From: Sterolibacterium sp.
Lineage (GTDB): Bacteria; Pseudomonadota; Gammaproteobacteria; Burkholderiales; Rhodocyclaceae
Length of the DNA: 64,000 nt
Assembly: GCA_028713555.1 (NCBI GenBank)
Contig: JAQTOA010000004.1
Coordinates: 124,001 to 188,000, forward strand
Reading direction: 5' to 3'
Shown one piece after another: positions 60,417 to 64,000 of the stretch (position 1 is the stretch's first letter; the number at the start of each line of letters is the position of its first letter). The notes beneath the pieces are model-generated. The model was not told the origin of the DNA and made no database searches. It saw nothing but the letters and a program-made list of their open reading frames with translations. A program made the translations under genes and the position numbers.

Positions 60417-61772
60417 ATGACGACGATGCAGCGAAGAGGATTCCTGAAGCTGATGACGTCCGGAATGGGAGGGGTGTTCCTTACGGCCTGCGGATCGGGG
60501 TCCGGTGGTGGCGGTGATGGTGGGGACGCTGCCTTGCCGGTACCGAACGGGTATGCCTTCTATACAGTGATAAGCACGGGGGATGCGCTTCCAACGGGAG
60601 CTACGGCGTCAACACTGTCGCCCGTGCTCATGATCAATGACAACAAGGAGGTTCTTGCTCACTGTGTCGACAGCCGGGGCGCCCACGGCGTCTATGAGTA
60701 TTCGATTGACTACACTGGAGCCAAACCGGCCGTTCTGCAAACGAGAAAGATCCTGCGGGAGGGCGACATCCTCCGGGACGGTGTCGAAGCGGACCATTTC
60801 CATATAGGGAGCACCAATCGGCACGGCAGGTTCGCCATCCGTGTTTCGGACAAGCAGAGCGGGATCCCAAGGATATATCTGGAGCAGAACAAGGACGGTC
60901 TGGTGCCCGTAGTCAATCCACATGACGCCCTGCCGGGGATGGAAGGCAAGTTCGCGGCCAGCTTCGGCGACCTGAATCTCGACGATACGAATGCGCTCCT
61001 GCTGGTCAGCCATTTTCTCCCCGAAGGCGAAAACGCCCCCAAGAAGGGGTTGTTCTTCCTGGCCGACGGGGGGGTGAGCGACAACGGTAGTCTGGCTCTG
61101 TCCTCGGGAGACTTGGTGTCAGGGGCAGGCACTACGGTGAGCAATGTCGGATTGATCGACGGCCACCATGAGAGTGGCGATTATGTCGCGCAAATCGCCT
61201 GCGGCGTTCCCCCGGGTCTGTCCAATAGTGGGCTACTCGGCGGGACCAGGGTCGAGCAAACGGCCCTTATGCACGGCAACGTACGCCAGCCGGCCACGCG
61301 GAGCCTGAAAGCGGCGTCGCGGTCGCTCAGTCTTTCCCGTGCGGCAGCGCTCGACGCGATTCGGGGTGATGCGATTCACGGTCCCCGGATCGGCGGCGAT
61401 AATAACGTCGCGCACATCGTAACCAGTGAGACAAGTACGGTCCTGTATCTGGATGACCGGCGGGTGCTCGGAACCGGCGATCAGACGCCCCTGGGGAACA
61501 AGGTAGTCGGTTTTTCCGGTCCCCTCATCGGCAAGGACGGACTGCTGCACTTCTGCACCATGACTGACCGCGGCACGGAGTTGTGCCTATTCAACAGGGT
61601 TTCCGTTCTGAGCATCCTCGGGGTCGGGGAAAAGATCGAAACCGACGGCGAGCGGATCGTCGCCCTCGATTTCGGCGCTGTCCGGAACATGGTCGACGGC
61701 AAGGGACGGCTGGTGTTTCTGGCCACCTTCGAAAGCGGGAAAAAATCCGTAGTGCTCGGTATTCCCGTCTAA
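60417..61772 (+). CDS. Putative exported lipoprotein with Tat-like signal
   Basis: 451 aa. N-terminus MTTMQRRGFLKLMTSGMGGVFLTACGSGSGG: twin Arg (QRRGFLK), a short hydrophobic stretch and a lipobox LTAC, then a Gly/Ser-rich linker. The body is beta-rich with no recognised domain; recurring features such as LNDDxNALLLVSH-like and GDxLVSG-like stretches suggest a repeat-built fold, but I cannot assign a family. The start is set by GGGAGGAA five bases upstream. First gene of a plus-strand set; the next begins 15 bases later. Confidence 0.7.
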   Translation: MTTMQRRGFLKLMTSGMGGVFLTACGSGSGGGGDGGDAALPVPNGYAFYTVISTGDALPTGATASTLSPVLMINDNKEVLAHCVDSRGAHGVYEYSIDYTGAKPAVLQTRKILREGDILRDGVEADHFHIGSTNRHGRFAIRVSDKQSGIPRIYLEQNKDGLVPVVNPHDALPGMEGKFAASFGDLNLDDTNALLLVSHFLPEGENAPKKGLFFLADGGVSDNGSLALSSGDLVSGAGTTVSNVGLIDGHHESGDYVAQIACGVPPGLSNSGLLGGTRVEQTALMHGNVRQPATRSLKAASRSLSLSRAAALDAIRGDAIHGPRIGGDNNVAHIVTSETSTVLYLDDRRVLGTGDQTPLGNKVVGFSGPLIGKDGLLHFCTMTDRGTELCLFNRVSVLSILGVGEKIETDGERIVALDFGAVRNMVDGKGRLVFLATFESGKKSVVLGIPV

Positions 61773-61787
61773 GCGAAAGGAGGAGTC

Positions 61788-63134
61788 ATGACTACGATCA
61801 GAGTTTCAACGAATACGGACCCGTCGCTGGATGTGTTGATGCTGACGCAGGGCCACCCGATGGTCCCGTCCTTGGGCGTCATAAACCTGACCTACGCCCC
61901 CTATGGAACCATGCTCGATCAGCAAGGCGAGGTCCTGGGCTTCAGGGGACAGTTCAAGATCATGCATGCGGGCTTTTACGGCGTGTACGGTCCGGCATGG
62001 GCCGCGCGGCTGGATGTCGTCGATCTGATAGGGGACAAGGACGATCCCAACGCCCTACACGTGAAAGTCGCGAATGACGCGCTCAAGGCCGGCATCCAGT
62101 GGGGCGCGTCGCATTCGTTTTATATCAGCTTCAAGGGAGAGAAGTACGAATTCGATCACTGGGATGGGTGGTGGCCGGCATTCGACTGGCACACGACGGA
62201 CGATATCAATTTCGTCATCCCTCTCGATTTTATCCAGATCATCTATTATGCGATCCAGATTATTCAAGGATTGCGCGATTACATTGCCAACCAAGATCTC
62301 ACGCCGCAGGAAGAGAAGGATCTCCAGGGAAAACGGCAGACCTTCGAAAGGATCAAGGAACGGGGCGGGCTTACCGACACTGAACTCAAGATGATCGAAC
62401 CTCCCCGGCTTCCGATCGCCCAGATCCCACCTGCGAAAATGATTTTGCCCATGCTTTGGGGCCTGGTCGACGAGGCTCAGGGCACGTTCAACAAGTCCGG
62501 CTGGTCGGCCGAGTATGTCTTCCCGGCGGGGGTGAAGAACATTCATAACGGCGATTACATGCAGATGAAGGCCTATCCGGGCCTGGTGCAGGCGATTGAC
62601 ATCTATCGCCTCCTGGTCAATTGGGACAGAAACGTTTATCAGTTCACCGGCAGCCTATATCTTTTTGACCGAACGCTTCGAACTCTTCATTGCGACGTAT
62701 CCCTGGGGATTAATGTCGGTGTGATTTTCCCGTTCCAGGTGAGCCTGAAGAATATTCAGTTTAACGGTCCGTTCAACAATGACGTATTCGGGGATTTGAC
62801 CTTTGACAGCAGCACCAATACCGTTACGGGGAAGAGAAAGGATCCCGCCCCGGCTATGCCCACATACAATTCCGCGGCATTGACGAGATACCTCAATATG
62901 TATTTCACCTTCAGTACCGGTGCAGATTTCCGATTCGGCATATTCGGATCCGCCACGTTCTTTGCGGTCCTTTCGCTGTCATTTTCCGTCGATTGGAATG
63001 TCCTCGAGGACTGGTTCCACCTTTCCTGGCGGCTGCAGGACGAAGGGGTGAAAATCGGGGGGGATGTCCCATCCTCCCCTACGGCCAGATCGACGGTCAA
63101 TACGATGGACGAAATCGAAGTGGTCTTCGCGTAG
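61788..63134 (+). CDS. Hypothetical protein, unknown function
   Basis: 448 aa, no family recognised and no signal peptide. The N-terminal part (VLMLTQGHPMVPSLGVINLTYAPYG) and a Trp-rich middle (DHWDGWWPAFDWHTTDD) are followed by a Lys/Glu-rich helical segment (EEKDLQGKRQTFERIKERGG) and a beta-rich, hydrophobic C-terminal half (GNYMQM-like, SLGINVGVIFPFQVSL, FRFGIFGSATFFAVLSLSFS). It lies 15 bases after the lipoprotein gene with an AAAGGAGG ribosome-binding site, so the two are coexpressed. It could be a surface-, phage- or secretion-related protein; nothing in the sequence decides. Confidence 0.65.
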   Translation: MTTIRVSTNTDPSLDVLMLTQGHPMVPSLGVINLTYAPYGTMLDQQGEVLGFRGQFKIMHAGFYGVYGPAWAARLDVVDLIGDKDDPNALHVKVANDALKAGIQWGASHSFYISFKGEKYEFDHWDGWWPAFDWHTTDDINFVIPLDFIQIIYYAIQIIQGLRDYIANQDLTPQEEKDLQGKRQTFERIKERGGLTDTELKMIEPPRLPIAQIPPAKMILPMLWGLVDEAQGTFNKSGWSAEYVFPAGVKNIHNGDYMQMKAYPGLVQAIDIYRLLVNWDRNVYQFTGSLYLFDRTLRTLHCDVSLGINVGVIFPFQVSLKNIQFNGPFNNDVFGDLTFDSSTNTVTGKRKDPAPAMPTYNSAALTRYLNMYFTFSTGADFRFGIFGSATFFAVLSLSFSVDWNVLEDWFHLSWRLQDEGVKIGGDVPSSPTARSTVNTMDEIEVVFA

Positions 63135-63140
63135 CAGCGG

Positions 63141-64000
63141 ATGAGCGCAGAAAAGAAAAAAGTCGTCATCAACGGCACGGAGGACATCCTCGCCGCCCTC
63201 GACAGCGGGGATCTGGGCATCATCGCCGCTGTCCTTCGCGCCATAGTCGTGGACCCGAAAAAAGCCCTTTCCTACGGAAACAGCGGCGGCGATCTGACCG
63301 CCGAATTGGACAAGAGGTTCCGCGCCGCCAAGGGCAATGTCTTGAAAACCGGCTTCTTTGCGGCCATGACGGCGATCGACGCTCCGGAATATCTGGAAGC
63401 GTACAAAATCGGATTTTTCATGCATCAGTGCCCAGAGATCATGCTGGCAGCGGCAGCCAGGCTTGCCGAACGGCCGGCGGAGCAGATCAGGGATTTCTTA
63501 GCGGCCGCTCTCTTCAACGACGCGATGCCGAGGCAAGCGCAACTTGCGGCCAACATCATGAGCCAGTTCAACGACCTGGGAAAGCGGGAGGCGATCCGGG
63601 TGGCGTTGCTCGCGAACAGGGAAGACAGCGCGCTGCCCCCGCTGAACGCGCAGACGCTGGATGCATGGCTCGCGGAACTCTGCGGCCCTTTGCGGGTAGA
63701 GGCCCTGAGGGTACTGGAGCACGACGCCGGCGAGAGCGGATACCGGCTCCTCAAGGCGCACTGGCCCGGTCTGCCGCTTCCAGTCCGGGCATGGGTGTTG
63801 GAATGGGGCGCCCGGGACTACCCGGTCCATGTTCCGGACCTGCTGGCGGACGGATTGGATTCCGGAAACAGAGATCTGCAGCTGGCGGCACTCCAGGGAC
63901 TTGCAGCGCGGCCCGAGTTCGCGAAACTCCTGCATGGCCGGATCGCGGCGCTGTATCGCTCGGAAGACCGGACCATGCGCATCGCGGCCCTGAAAGCTAT
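63141..64000 (+). CDS. Helical-repeat (HEAT-like) protein, 3' end beyond the window
   Basis: 286 codons are in the window and the frame stays open. MSAEKKKVVINGTEDILAALDSGDLGIIAAVLRAIVV begins a helical, Ala/Leu-rich protein with regular pairs of helices (QAQLAANIMSQFNDLGKREAIRVALL; LRVEALRVLEHDAG; RDLQLAALQGLAARPEF; RTMRIAALKA), the spacing of HEAT-type repeats. Starts seven bases after the previous stop, so it is the third gene of the same operon. Such scaffolds bind proteins; the partner is unknown. Confidence 0.7.
   Translation, partial: MSAEKKKVVINGTEDILAALDSGDLGIIAAVLRAIVVDPKKALSYGNSGGDLTAELDKRFRAAKGNVLKTGFFAAMTAIDAPEYLEAYKIGFFMHQCPEIMLAAAARLAERPAEQIRDFLAAALFNDAMPRQAQLAANIMSQFNDLGKREAIRVALLANREDSALPPLNAQTLDAWLAELCGPLRVEALRVLEHDAGESGYRLLKAHWPGLPLPVRAWVLEWGARDYPVHVPDLLADGLDSGNRDLQLAALQGLAARPEFAKLLHGRIAALYRSEDRTMRIAALKA

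Overview
The window is a chromosome segment of a Betaproteobacterium. This is inferred from gene order and protein style: the run gyrA-serC-serA-pheA-hisC-tyrA-aroA-cmk-rpsA-ihfB-lapA-lapB-ugd-rfaE1-rfaD-comEA-cysM is a classic beta/gammaproteobacterial order. A two-subunit 2-oxoacid:acceptor oxidoreductase and an EtfBA/acyl-CoA dehydrogenase set suggest an anaerobically or facultatively growing, acid- or aromatic-degrading member such as the Rhodocyclales/Nitrosomonadales group. The genus cannot be fixed from the sequence alone.

Positions 1-18176 are one long, tightly packed minus-strand gene train. It starts with DNA gyrase A, runs through serine, phenylalanine, tyrosine and chorismate biosynthesis, then cytidylate kinase, ribosomal protein S1 and IHF-beta, and ends with the LPS-related genes (lapAB, ugd, heptose genes), a ComEA-like protein and cysteine synthase, which is cut by the window start. 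Positions 18200-28300 hold a methylthioadenosine-type deaminase and an OmpA-like protein (plus), the mltG-tmk-holB-tatD-ankyrin operon (minus), ygfZ and an NRDE protein (plus), then an unusual L,D-transpeptidase-GNAT fusion and tadA (minus).

Positions 28300-36250 hold a SulP transporter with STAS and cyclic-nucleotide domains, peptide deformylase, a methylthioinosine-type phosphorylase (partner of the deaminase above), TypA/BipA, a methyltransferase, a truncated Tn5-like transposase and a MOT1-type molybdate/sulfate transporter. Positions 36500-50250 hold korAB, ppk1, an SDR with a palindromic operator, relA, fabI and etfB-etfA-acyl-CoA dehydrogenase.

Positions 50250-60150 are accessory DNA. 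A 1.85-kb block (end of etfA, the whole acyl-CoA dehydrogenase and a short tail) is present twice in direct orientation, at 48436-50283 and 57867-59726. The 7.6 kb between the copies carries a PIN-type toxin-antitoxin pair, a HEPN/zinc-ribbon protein, a membrane-anchored protein of unknown function, a DUF2971-like protein and an 1137-residue Mrr-nuclease/SF2-helicase protein with seven helicase-associated repeats. Fragments of IS91-, IS1182- and IS4-type transposases and a broken kdpC lie at the edges. This is the best candidate for an undescribed defence-like islet.

From 60417 to the end there is a cluster of three plus-strand genes (Tat/lipobox lipoprotein, an orphan 448-residue protein, a HEAT-like helical-repeat protein running off the end) of unknown purpose and with a different look from the core genome. 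No tRNA, rRNA or CRISPR array was seen.
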